Under the pieces are notes generated by a model. It made no database searches, was not told the DNA's origin, and saw nothing but the letters and a program-made list of their open reading frames with translations. Shown piece after piece: positions 45,420 to 58,294 of a stretch of 64,000 nucleotides of DNA. Each line of letters starts with the position of its first letter. The first letter of the stretch is position 1. This DNA is from Fasciola hepatica (taxonomy: Eukaryota > Platyhelminthes > Trematoda > Plagiorchiida > Fasciolidae). The stretch is taken from positions 496,001 through 560,000 of the forward strand of contig CANUEZ040000028.1 of NCBI GenBank assembly GCA_948099385.1, written 5' to 3'. The position numbers and the translations under genes were made by a program.

Positions 45420-46600
45420 CCATCAATGAACTAAAGCGACTTCATGAAAGTTTCTATCATCCCGGTGTTACTTGTCTTTATCATTTTTCTCAAACAAAAT
45501 AATCTTGTAAGGTTGGTTAGACCTTACTTCGCGGTTTCCTTAGTAAACGTGTGCTTCGGTCCTTTGTACTGCGTGGGCCACCTGCACGTTACTCTAATGC
45601 TCGGCACTGTACGAATATGTTAACCAGAACAGTATTCTCCACGCCCCGTGAGAACGAGAAGGCGATTGGGAGAGATAGTGGTTAGCGTATATTTAGGAGT
45701 GTGCGTGAGAGCGTGCGCAAGAGCAACGGTCAAATGGCGACCGCGCTTGGCAGTCAGCGTTCAGTTAAACAATAAACGTGGTAAAAGTATGGACGAAGAT
45801 GGCCACCGCTACAATCTCTTTCTCTCAATAATATCAAGGAGATAATTCAGCAATGTTCTGTTTGTTCCCACCTGAAACCCAAGTTCTGCAAACCCTGTAA
45901 TACTTCACTTGTTAAAGCTGCACAACCATTTGGACGTCTTAGTGTTGGCTTCAAAGGACCCATTCCTTCTTCCATTCTTAATCGCTAGAGCTTGACAATC
46001 ATGAGTATTCTCGCTTTCCATTTGCTTACCGTTGTCCTAACATGATTGCTTTTATAATTTCTCGCTTATTGGAATTGTCTGCTGTGTTTGGCATGCCGCG
46101 CTATCTACATTCTGACCAAAGAGCCTCTTTTTTGTCCGAAGAAATGAGGACATTTCTTCACGAACGGGATGTAGCTACTAGCCGAACGACGAGCTATAAA
46201 CCTCAAGGCAGTGGCCGAGTTGAACGACTGAATGGGACAATATGGAAAACTATCTCTGTGCGTCCGTTCGAGAAATCTAGCCATTGGTCAGTGGGGGTTG
46301 GTACTGCCTGAGACACTATACGCTATCAGGTCATTGCCGTGTACTGCCAGCGATGCGACTTCCCACGAACGAATGTTCATTCATCATCGAAAATCTGCTG
46401 TTGGCACCAGTTTATCTCAGTGGTTACTAATGCCTGGACCAGTGCTGTATTGAAAAACATCTGTTCGTCCGAGTAGGATCCGATAGTGGAGGAAGCCGAA
46501 CTGCTGGAGCGCAACCCCAAGTACGCTCACTTACGTCTCCCTGATGGATGCGAAGAAACAGTATCATTTCGTCACTTCAGCACCACCTGTCCCCCATTCA
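45420..46600 (+). pseudogene. G3 integrase
   Basis: Zinc finger split by a solo LTR: HESFYHPGVTCLYHF left of it, CSVCSHLKPKFCKPC right of it. The core (LHSDQRASFLSEEM, then TTSYKPQGSGRVERLNGTIW, giving the second D and the E) is at 46042-46311; the C-terminal part (RNPKYAHLRLPDG) is near 46500. Several stops. Confidence 0.72.
45506..45813 (-). repeat. solo CsRn1-type gypsy LTR in G3
   Basis: 308 bp, same family as the G1/G2 LTRs, flanked by ATCT (45502-45505 and 45814-45817), the 4-bp duplication expected for Ty3/gypsy. It defines the LTR ends: TGTAG...CTTACA on the minus strand. Confidence 0.92.
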
Positions 46601-46748
46601 GACTCTCTTACAGGCTCTCCCTTCCGGTTAATCATATGCCATGTACCTCCGATTTGCAAATATTGTCTCTTCTAGTCAACCAGAAACAAAAGTTGAAAAC
46701 CTTATCCTGGAACAACGAAGAGTGAGATCCTCTTGCCCTCAAAATCGT

Positions 46749-47033
46749 GAGGCGTAACAACACCTTCTTCGTTAGCCGGTATCAAAATTTTATATTTTTT
46801 ACCCACTTACTGCTCAAAACACAAAGTATTAGTCTATGTTTTCTGAGTGGCGGTGAATGTTATGTATTTGCTACTCTGCTTCCGCTTCATAATTCGCTCC
46901 TATTTCGTTTGCATAGTCTTGCATTTCGCTTGTCTTGTTTTAGCTTGTATGCCTCATTTTTGGTCGAATAGAGCTTATCAATAAGGCGTTGTTTCCTAAG
47001 GTCTCATTCCGTTAATTGTTCATACGTTCCCAT
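46749..47033 (+). repeat. G3 3' LTR (start approximate)
   Basis: Right part aligns with the 5' LTR end at 42267-42419. The start is placed at TGAGGCG after a degraded purine tract. Confidence 0.6.
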
Positions 47034-47280
47034 TGCACCATCAGTTGATCACCGGTAATAGTTTCAACTAAAGGTAGATAGCCGCAAAGACTAATCACTG
47101 CGTTGTATTTTGATAACATCGTTTTGGCTAACGGCTGCCAGGTTCTCTTACTGTCTGTTACGCTTGACAGCCTCTTTGCTTTCATACAAATACATTCGTA
47201 CATATATTTCCCTTTCTCAGCAATCTGATAAAACTGCTCACAAGTCCAGTTTATACACGTCCACTTGTACATAATTACCA

Positions 47281-48895
47281 ATGTGCGATTCCGACGATGA
47301 TTGCGATCTGGATCGCTTACTTCAAATCGATGAGGAAATGATGACAGAAAATAAACCCGCAAAAGTAGTCACTCCACCTCAAGGACTTGCTGTGAAACGA
47401 GCCTTAGAAGACACATGCAATCTACATTCAAGGGACGGTATTTCAACTGCTGGAGTCAAACGCCGAAAAAGTGTTTTCGTTCAAAACAATAATCAAACCT
47501 TGGAACCACCTAATCCTCTTATGGACACTTGTCAACCTCCTCCTGACAGGAGTGTGTTACACAAGAGAATTCCGCTAGAAGGAGATTATGTCTCTGTCAC
47601 ATTTTCACACGGAAAACGTTTTTATTTAGAGGTCAGCGAACAAGATACGGATGTTTCCATCATTCCGCTTCGCTTTGAGTCCATTGACTTGGCCGAAGCG
47701 GCCAAGGGTCTGGTTAGTTTATCTCCTTGAATTTACTCTGCTTAAGCTAAGACAGAGAACTGAAAAACCGTCGCAGAATATCCAATACGTGGAACACACG
47801 AAAACGAATTCTTCAGCACTGTGGGCCGCAAAATATGCCCCAGCTAACTACGTCGATCTTATTTCCGATGAGGTGAAGTAAACAATATAGTATTGTGCTA
47901 TGTTACATTGGTTCACCAAACTAAGTTTTGGTTTTTTCATACAAATTTGATTGATATCCAGAGTATCTGAAATGCATTCACTTTGAACATGGACTCCGGT
48001 CGCAATTTACGAAGCGTGCCACTCGGCATTGGTATTAGCAGTTTGAAAACGACACTCCTACAGGATGTTATTTAATAAGTATTTGGGCTAAAGTCAGAAG
48101 AAAAACTAATTGTTTTTATCCATTTTTATAGGATCTCAACGCCCATTAGAAATACTGCCTTGAAGAATGTTGGTACTTACCATCCTTACCCCACTATCTA
48201 ACAGTGCGAGTATCTCATGGAACTGAATTTGTAGATTTATCATCCCTGTTTGCATGCATGGAGCCAAAGTAATTCGCTGTCATTATCAAATGAAAAAATC
48301 GAACTGGCATCGGAAATGCAAACTTCTTGAATCCTCTTTGGGTTATCTCAGATACGCGAACAATATTTACGTGAAATCCTGCAGGTTTTCGTTCCAATTA
48401 TGAATTCGATGACAATTTCTTCACTTGTTTAATGCTTCAGGTTTGCTCTCTTTCACCGTTCGTTTTCAAACTTTTGCTTCAATGAGTTCTCGAAATAGCT
48501 CTGTTCTCGTCTAAGAAAGGCGACATCGACATGTGCTCAAACAGTAAATTGTCTCGTTTAAGATACACGGACGATGTTCATCATCTAGGTAAAGATCCCA
48601 GTAAGTTTCAAGTTTTTCTAGCTAGTCCGGACAACAGCGTAACAGTGGTTGAGATGCGTTTTGCACCTTCGAAATTGAAAATGCTGTTGCAGGACTTGGT
48701 TTACCCTACTTGAAAACTTGCCCTAGCAGGAGAATCCTTAGCTGAGGTAGTTAGGTTCTTCCACTCGGGCAATTACATCTCAGCAGGTAGTATGCTGTCG
48801 CATGGTGTTTTGTCCTATATACAGAAGGCGAGTTTAGCTTTTGCCAGTTTGGACCACCTGTGGCACCGGCGTGACATCCATTGTATCTGGTAATC

Positions 48896-48964
<69 letters not shown>

Positions 48965-51900
48965 ATGGTAAGCAGTATGTAAACGTGTGGACAAAATTTC
49001 CCCGGAAGCACACGACCGGTTTCGCGGTTGTTGCCGCTCATCAGGTATGCGTACCCGGTACTCCTCTGCCCACTCGTCCTCATACATAGTAGACCTAGGC
49101 GCAGATACCTAGGCTCACATGAGTTTATTGTTTTGGTATCATTGAAGACCGGTTACGCTGTCGTAGTTAGGTTCGCTTTCTGACACGGCTCAGAAAAATG
49201 GCCGTTACGGGTAGAAGGTACACGACGAATGTCAGGGTTTCAGTAACACTATTTTGCAGTATTGCTTGAATATGTTGGGAACACCGAATCAGCAACGCCG
49301 TGGTTATATGTAGGGTATTTGAGGTCAGAGTTCAGTTACTGGAACAAGTGTTTATTTCAAACAAGTGGACATGCTTTGGACGTGCATCGCACGTCCTCAC
49401 TTATCGACCTCTTTGTTGTATGTTGTTCTCCGAGGCAGGTAGTTATTAGAGGGTGGGTAGAAACGGTTAGTCTATAAAATAAAAAAAAACTATGGAAGCC
49501 TTAATCAGAGGACTTGGTCGAGTGGGATGTGTTAAGTTTCCCGGTTGGAGTCTACAAGACTAGCCCACCGAATGGTTGGAGACGTTAAATAACATGACTC
49601 GGTACCGCAACCAGCGGCCTGATTGCCTTCGAGCCCCTTCTGCCGTGACTTCCACGTACAACCTTTTTTCTGTTTACTTGCTCTTTATACTTTTATTTGT
49701 CTCACTCGTGATTAAACCGCTTTAAGGTGGAAACCAAACCCAAAACTCACGAATGTGGGATCAATGATTGAAACAACAAAGCTCAACTAAACTGAGGTAA
49801 ATACACAAAGGGAAGTTTGTAGAGCTTGTATTGATTTTTACACCTCGGTCCGGACGTTTGCCGATTTGAATTTTTCCTCAGCTTTGCTATACCGTCCGCT
49901 CTCGTTTTTGCTTCACATGCCTATCAATCCGTAGTCAGCTGACCCTACTGACGCACATGCGCGTAGGGTCCTGCATTGCAATGGTTTGATCATACGCATT
50001 TGGAATAAACGCGTACGCAAACACACCGCATCAGCCTTTTTTGCTACATGTTCTTGGAAGCTTCACGAACAAAACGGTCGTTGTAGTCCCGATCAGAAAC
50101 ATGTGCATAGTCGAACTGTGGTTTGACATCAAAGTGACAGCAACTGTAGCCAATTTTTTGGAGCCAAAAAGAGAATATCTTCGTTGGAAAAAAATCGTTG
50201 AGGTACAGGAGAAAAGTGGTGGACGAAAACATTTCATTTGGGTACGCTAATGTTTACCAGGATACAGTCCCACTTAAAATATGATGATGCGATTATTTAA
50301 GGGGCTTAAAACTCAGAACACAGGCGCAGAGAGAAGTTCAAATACATCACTTTTCTAACCATTCTAAACATATCTTAAGCCTTCCGGTAAAACAAGTAAA
50401 ATTGGCTCGATTTTCCCCTGGTCTTCGAAATTGGATAGCAGAAAATGTAATGATTGGACCATGGGACGGTCGGACCAGAATACTAATACACAGTCTCTTT
50501 CTGGACGCGAAATTTGTAGGTCGTTGTAAATAGTTAGCCTTAGGTAGTCTAGGGAGCTTGAACGGCATTTACTGGAGTCGGAAACACCGTTCACTTCGAG
50601 TTAGAAGAGCTCGACTTTTTCAGAAGCAATAGGAATCGCATAGTTAAAGGTAGACATAACGTAAATGGCAGAGAATAGGAACACACTTTCTGTGCTACTC
50701 CATACCCGAGAACAACGTCCACCGGTTTCCCCTATGTTATTATTGAGTGTTCGTAAACTCAAACTTATGAATCGTGCATTTGAGAACTGTCCGCTGGTAC
50801 GTCTAAATGATCAGCATCAGATGAATAAACCGCTTCGAATGGATTCTGTAAGTTGCTTGCTTTATTAGTTATAACCCCCATCGTTTTCCAGTTTGTGGTA
50901 TTTGCTCAGTGGATTGTTTTATAATTCTCAGCGTAAGGAAGCTGGGTAGGAATTTCGAATGATGGTGTGCTTCTCAAAGTTATTGTCTTCATTAATGTTG
51001 ACGTTTATTGCAATGGCACCAAATCTCTGTACTTTGTGTCGGGCCATCAATGAACAAAAATACACATTATTCTAATGACTAGCCTGTTTTCAGACAATCA
51101 ATCGCACTCTACTGCGTTGGATAAAAGCCTGGGACCCCTACGTTTTTGGTGCACCGGTACCAACTTCTGTACAATCAGCTGCGATAAACACAGGTTCCAC
51201 AGTGAAACAGTCATTTTCGCGCACAGAAGACCTGGAAAAAATGGCAGGTGAACTAGATCCACGAGACGGCCTGCCGCGTTATCGGCTGGTCTTATTAACG
51301 GGCTGTCCAGGTCTTGGAAAAACCACATTGGCTCACCTGTTAGCTCAACACGCAGGCTACCAAGTCATAGAAATCAATGCCAGGTTTGTTCAGTGTGGTT
51401 GGCGATCATATTTATGGTACTACCAGTAGACACGTTATTTATTTGTTACTAGTTTTCATTCCAAGAAGTTTATGGCATTCCGTTCGTGTACCATTCTCAA
51501 TCCATTTCTAACTTGGACATCGTCAGTCCTTACTTCCCTCACAGTGCACTGTCCACTAGCCCCTTATCAAGCTCCATTTTGTTTTATACTCATCATACCC
51601 ATACGCAGTGATGAGCGGACTGTCACAGCATTCAAAGACCAGTTAACTGCAATTGTTTCAAGCACAACTAGCCTCGATCCCGTCAGTGCAAGCAGCGAGA
51701 CCACGCGTACCGTGTTGAAACCATGTTGTTTAATTCTGGATGAAATCGACGGGGCCGTTCCCGCTGCCGTAGAGCTACTAGCAACGGCAGCTAAGTGCAC
51801 TCTACAATCCAGTGCTGAACGTCGGGGTCGACAAAAACGAAATGTATCGCCGCTCATACTCCGTCGACCCGTTATTTGCATCTGCAATGATCTGTAAGTT

Positions 51901-53816
51901 CATTTGAACTGGAAGCTGAAACTTCAGTTAAAATGTTGCCGTGAGAAATCAATGAGGAAAATCCATTCGCACGGTACATTCTTTTTGAAACAAAAGGTTT
52001 AAAGCTGTAATCTCATTTGAATCGAATGGAGCGTGCATGGACGGGGAGTCCATTTTTAGAATCACACGGTGATTCTTCCATACACGCTCCATTCGATTCA
52101 AATGAGATTACAGCTGTAAACCAACTGTGGAGTGCTCAAATATAAGGATGATTGGGCAGAAGAGTCCCTGGTACGCATACCTGATGAGCGGCAATAACCG
52201 CGGGGCCGATCGTGTGCTTCCGGGGGAATTTTGTCTTATCATCCAGATACAATATCATACTACTCATTGAAAATGTTTAAACTTATCCGTTTTTAGGTTT
52301 GCTTCACTAGTGTGTTTTGGATAAATCTTTCATTTCTGATTAAAGTTAGGAAACAGAAGTTATCCTGAACAATTCACGGGCTCTTCAATTCGCTTCATTT
52401 TATTGCGTACATTTGCTTGACGGCAAACAGTTGTACCGTTGTTCAGCTCGTGATCACACGTGTTGTATCGGTCCCTTGTGCGGTTCTCTAATTTGTTTAT
52501 TGAAATCATAGCTGCTGGTTCTCCTTAATGGTGCATTGAGTACCCGTGGTAATGCACAAATGTGTGTTAAAAAATAAAAAATCCGTGTCACGGACTTCTA
52601 TCAATACGGTCAATAGTGAACTTGAAGAAGAATTCCGGATACCAAAGATTGTTCTCAGACTGCAGTTACATGTAGTGCATGCTTTTAATCTCCTTTTGAT
52701 TCGTGATTTATAAAAATCAACACCCTGGATCTTACACGTTTTCTTCCTTTCTTTCGTATCTTTGCTGGGGTTTTCAAATTTTTCGAATAGTCCTGGTGAA
52801 TACATGTTGCCATAAGAATGTTGCTAAGTCCTCACCATTCGGGTTGTTGACAACCGATCATATCATCATAGTATAGTTACAAAGGAATAAATAATTTATT
52901 ATTGGCAAAACCCGGCAAGGGTGCGGATGTGGTGCTTTTCTACTAGTCGGACTGTCAGATAAATGGAGGCCATACTGCATGATGGTTCCGAATTTGTGAA
53001 AATATGAACCGAGAAAGACAACACCGGCCGAATGGTGAAGTCTCTAACTCGCAAGTTACGCTACCTTATTTAAATGTGCGTTTTTGACTCGATACCATTC
53101 AAAGGAATTTGGTCTACAGAAATCGCCGCACCGAGACCGTATGGACCGCCGAAAATCTATGAGACTGTGGTCCTATTGAGGCCCATCCTTGACATGCGCA
53201 ACTCACCGTATACCATACCCAAGTGGTTGATGAATCACCTCGAGTCGGCCAGAGTAGAAATGACGAAAAAATTTAAGGGACACATTCGAAGTTTTCGAAT
53301 GCATTCGGTGCCTTAACATGTAGTCTTGATACACGCTTTCAGTAAACGTCACTGTTCACTCATGACTCTATACGCGACTACATACAAAGCTACAGTATCG
53401 CAATAAGTATATCACTGGGCAACCTGCGACAGTTGCTTTTTCTGTACACCGAATGTCCAGTTAAAGTTTAGTGGTCATATTTATCACCAAAGAGATAGTG
53501 TATGAATGGAATCTCCATTAGGGCCACTGTTCGCAGATGTTTCTATAGCAAACTTGGGAAACCGCCTGTTGTATTCATTGATCCACTGACTGTGATTGTA
53601 CAAGCGATATGTGAATCACATTCTGTGTACAACAGATCAGTCTGTCGACGGAAATCAGCTACTAAACAACTTCAAATTGGCACATCTGAACTTGCGCATA
53701 TCCACTTCCGTAGGTTTGTACCGCTTAATTTAAAGTGAAAGTTAGCCATGTGCCTAACGAGTAGAACAAAGAAGATATGCATCGAGAACCTATTAAAGAA
53801 AAATTCCTGGCGGTGA

Positions 53817-53861
<45 letters not shown>

Positions 53862-56800
53862 AGGACACAGTTAAGGAATGAACTGTTAGAGAAGTGTCGG
53901 AAAATTCCCAATGAACACATTTGGAGAACACAGTTTGGCGAACAAGCTCGGCCGGTAGTGCTCTTGCGGTCGAAAGACAAAGTGCCTGATTCTGCAGCCT
54001 CATTTTGTGTTTATTCATTCACTTGTTCACGTGGAACAACGTATATCGGCCGCACGACCAGGCGTTTGTCTGAACGCATCCGCGAACACCACCCTGCATG
54101 GTTGAACACTGGAGCAGTTAAGTCACTCACTAGCGCTGTCGTTTCACACCTTGCCCTGACTAATCACGCAGTAAACGTGGCTGAGGCCTTCCGTCCGCTG
54201 TATAAGGTTCGGGGTCGGCAATCAAGACCGGCAAAGTGTCGCATGCTATCCACAGCTGAGGCCGTCAGCATCCGTCTCCACAACCCCCCTCTATGCGCTC
54301 AAAAACAATTTGTATGTGCCCTTAAGCTTCCCTGACCCTCCGTCCACCCTACAACAGGCCATAGAACAGATGGAAACTGAAAATACACGAGAAAAACAAT
54401 ACACATCCGGTTTTGATTTAAGCCCGGATTACAATTGTTTTCTTTCCCTCCCCCACCCCTTTCATTATTAATTTTGTCACTTCCCATTTATCTAATTGGT
54501 TCAACTCTTTGATTTGTAATATATTGTGATGTAATGGCATGATTATGAATCACTGAAAACGAGCTTGTTCGCCAAACTGTGTTCTCTAAATGTTAGAGAA
54601 GTGTTCCCACTTATTTTGGCGCAAATTCAGCCAATGACGGAAGAATCACTGGAAATGAATCTGTTCACCTATTTGTTTCCCAAATAATCTGAATATCAGG
54701 AACCGTCAACCTCAATAGGATTCGAACCTGCGCATGAACGCAAACCTTTTCTGGTGCACTGTATTAGCCGAAACACGAAACCACACATTAGGCCTCGAAT
54801 ATCTCACATATTGATCATATTAGTTAGTTACTGTAGCACATGAAATCCACCGAAAAGCGCGTGATTTTAGTGTTTCCGGTAGGAGTTCTTCATGCGTCAA
54901 CCAGTCTCCAATATACTCCATCGATGAAGTTTCAGAAGCCTTTAATGTAGCTTCATAGCTCAATGAGAAGAACACACGAGATACTAGTGTGTTTGACTTC
55001 TGTGGGAGTTCGAATCCCACCATGGTCGGCAATTTTTAAAACTTGGGTCATTTCAGCACTTGTCAAAAGTCCTAAACAATTTTTGTCCATTTTATTCATT
55101 TGGTTATATAAATCTCGTAAAACCATAAATTTAATTGCTGATGGACTCTTACTGTGCCGCTAAAATTGGGAGTAGCTTTTATGGCATTTATCCAACGCTG
55201 TTTTAGCCTTTCCAGTCCCATGTTGAATGGTCGTGCAATTCCTAAAGGTATTTAATGCATAAAAAATAACGAGGTCACATTGTTGTTTTGTCCTACACAA
55301 TTTTTTATGGATCAGAAAATCCGCAATGACATTGAATACCGTTGATGTTCTCAGCTCAGGTTAATGGTTTCCATAAGCTCCTAATCGCCGAACTTGACGT
55401 GTAGATTGCAAATGTAGCCTCGGGGTAACAGAATCCGTGCACACTAAAGATATCAATCCAGCACTCTTGATACTGCGTAAATTATGTGAACTTTTAGTTA
55501 TCTAGACTTTCTAGTTTTTTTTCTGCCAGTAATATCAGCTCTGCAAGTGTCCTTTTTAATCTCCATCTGCACTCAGTTTTGCGGCTTCTGTGCGCCCTCT
55601 TCGTGCTCCCGGGGTGCCGTGTTTGATTTTACGTTTACCTTGTGTCGATCTTGGTCGACTCATCTCTCGATTGGATCTGATTTCTCGGAAAGAAGGGCTT
55701 CCTGCGGATAAAATCGTTCTCACACAACTTGCTGAGATGGCAGATCGAGACATCCGTGCTTGTCTGAACGCGTTACAGGTAATTTACCTACTTTGATTAC
55801 TTCTCTGACGATTAATACGTGCCGACAGATGAATTGCATGGTACATCCTGTTCCTAAATTTCCCGTCGTTACTCAGCGTTTTCTTATCGTTTCTCAGCCG
55901 AAATCAGTTGCGACAACCACCCTGATTAAAATGGCCTAGCAAGGCCTCAGTGGTAGCCCTGCTCCCTCCGCATGGCACTATTTTCAATCATGGTGTTTCT
56001 GTCCTAACTCAGCCTGGTTACATGGTTTCTCATCCGTATAGCGCTATTTTCGGTAGAAAAAATGAATCAGATTTGAAATCAACTAAACCCAACATTGGGT
56101 TCCCATCGAGGAATCTCGACACAAATTACTCTATTTTCCAGCTGCTGTTAGATTTCATCCTTCCTTCCAATCATTGGTGTGCAATGCAGCTTTCCTTAAG
56201 TTGCTGCTGATAATTTTCCGTTGTAGGGTATCGATGATGGTACTGACAGCTCAGATTCAAACTGAGTTCTACTTGTCGAATAATTGTTCTACTAAGGCAG
56301 ACCTGCAGGTATAGTTGCATGTTAGCGAGAATTTGCGTGTCCACTTTTATTCGCTAGTTTATTTCAGTAGGCACAAGTAACCCACCTAATTAGATTTATT
56401 TATTCGGTATCGAGGAACAACTGCTCAGTACAGCGAGGGTAAAGTTTTGACTAGAATTGCAGATGTATTGTACGAATCACCACTAAAATATCCTGGCACT
56501 ATGACGCAGCTTTTTGTTGCTTTTCTTTTTATGATGGAAAATCCACTTGTATTTTTCTTTATTCAGGTCATTGGCTTCGCCGAAATACTAAATCTGACGG
56601 GATGACTCCCAACAGCCAGTTTTATGTATCATCTATCTGGTAGTGTGATTTTAAATTGGCTGACTGCCACATACAAAAGTTGGCCCTTCAGTACCCGCTG
56701 CATGAGCATCACATGCAATGTGATGGTCCTCATCTCTTATGAACTGCACGAATAATGAAAAGCCATATGAGCTAGATTATGCCGACGACCTTATCTGCTA

Positions 56801-58228
56801 AGTCGAGTGCACGGAACATGCACAAAGAGGCTAGCAAGACCTGTGGATCCACTGGACATGCGCTTTTCACCTCCAAAATGTAAAGTGATATTGCAAGACT
56901 GGACGTCGACTTTTCCAAGCTTGATGCTCGATGGAGAGGTACTGGCAATTGTCGACCACTTTACTTACCTCGACAGCAGCTTGACGATGGATGGAAGCAT
57001 GGTAGTAGGGGTGAGCACGCGTACATCCAAAGCTCGAGCAGCGTACGCTGGACTGAAGCACTTGTGGCACCGACCTGATATTTCGCTAAGGTTGAAAGGT
57101 CGTGTGTACTCTGTTGCAGTGCGTTCAGCTCCGTTGTAGACTTGCGGGACTTGGGGTTGTCGTGCGGAAGATATTCGTCGTCTTGAGGTTTACGACCACC
57201 GATTTTTGCGTAATATCGCTAAGATTGGGTGGAATGACCGGGTGAGTAATGCTGATGTCAGATATCGGATATTGGGTACTAGTTCACAGGATTTTCTATC
57301 ACAACGTATCCAGCTTGGTAGACTTCGCTGGTTAGGGTACGTGTTACGAATGACGAACACAAACCTACCGTACCGTGCCCTATTCTTCGTTCCTCCTCGG
57401 GAATGCAAGAAACCACGTGAAGGTCAACAGATGACTTGGAAACGATGGATGAGAAAATGTACGGCGAACTTAGGAAAAGTAGGTGCCTCACGCCTTCGTG
57501 GTTGGGGTCCAAAAGATTTATCAACCAGTTGGCTGGATACACTGAAGGATATTTCAGCGAGCCATGAATAGTGGCGGTTGTGTTGTCGTTTTCTGTTGAA
57601 TCAGAATAACTTATTAATATGCATTTGTATAGTTAGACTGTGTATTCCATATGTTGGCTATTAGTGCGTTATTTCCTTTTCCCATCCCTGTAGGTCCACT
57701 CCTTGTCCATCTTGAATAATCATTCTTTCTGTTTCTAGGTGCAGTGGTCGGTGAGGCTTGCCCTACTGTTTAACGCTGTATGGTGATGATTATTTTTTGT
57801 CGAATTTTCGGGCTGCTGATGCGTTTTATCGATTCAATCCACGTTTCAGTTTCTGAAAAGTCATTTCAACGAAGCTTGTTCGAGTTCCAGTATCAAACAG
57901 TTCTCACTAGATGATCTGACCACAATGACGAGTTTCGGAAGCGGCTTAAAGGACGTTCAGCGATCTCTGTTTGATGTATGGAAGGCTGTTTTCACCATTC
58001 CTTCGGCACATATTCTGTCCGGTCGTGTCCATCGTCGGTTTCAGGCCGCACGATTGATACGGGACACGAGTGAATTTCGAGACCTTAAGCAAGGCCGATC
58101 AGTTATGGATAGTGAAAGCACACTTACCGCACGGTTAGCTCGGTTTGTTTTCCCTAGAAGATTTTTTCTTGTTATCAACGTCAGTTTGTTTTGACATTCC
58201 TCAACTTCATCATTCATTAGGTTTTGTA

Positions 58229-58294
<66 letters not shown>

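Larger units (their letters stand above)
42101..47033 (+). mobile_element. decayed Ty3/gypsy element of a second family (G3)
   Basis: Order: 5' LTR ending about 42419, gag with zinc-knuckle remnant, protease, RT, RNase H, integrase, 3' LTR about 46749-47033. The shared LTR ends (TTTGGTCGAATAGAGC near 42350 and 46957, then GTTCAT-CGTT) identify both LTRs. It is broken by an RTE insertion (44223-44754) and a solo gypsy LTR (45506-45813). The left end of the 5' LTR is approximate. Confidence 0.75.
52120..54590 (+). mobile_element. Penelope-like element remnant in CTF18 intron 4
   Basis: Three parts in the same orientation and expected order: a hammerhead-like segment (52165-52226), an RT fragment (53089-53300) and a GIY-YIG endonuclease fragment (53958-54335). 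Penelope-like elements combine exactly these (RT, GIY-YIG nuclease, hammerhead in the terminal repeats). Boundaries are approximate; much of RT is missing. Confidence 0.7.

Noticed and set aside
48751..49087. Proteins with long Ile-Tyr repeats
   Set aside because: These are translations of the (TA)n array, as also at 53725-53980 and 58041-58364.
50665..50868. Additional CTF18 exon in intron 2
   Set aside because: Joining exon 2 (LISDE) directly to exon 3 (TINRTLLRWIK) matches the family; this frame has no similarity.
54949..55027. Functional tRNA gene
   Set aside because: A and B boxes fit but acceptor strands do not pair and the anticodon loop is too long; tRNA-derived repeat is the better call.
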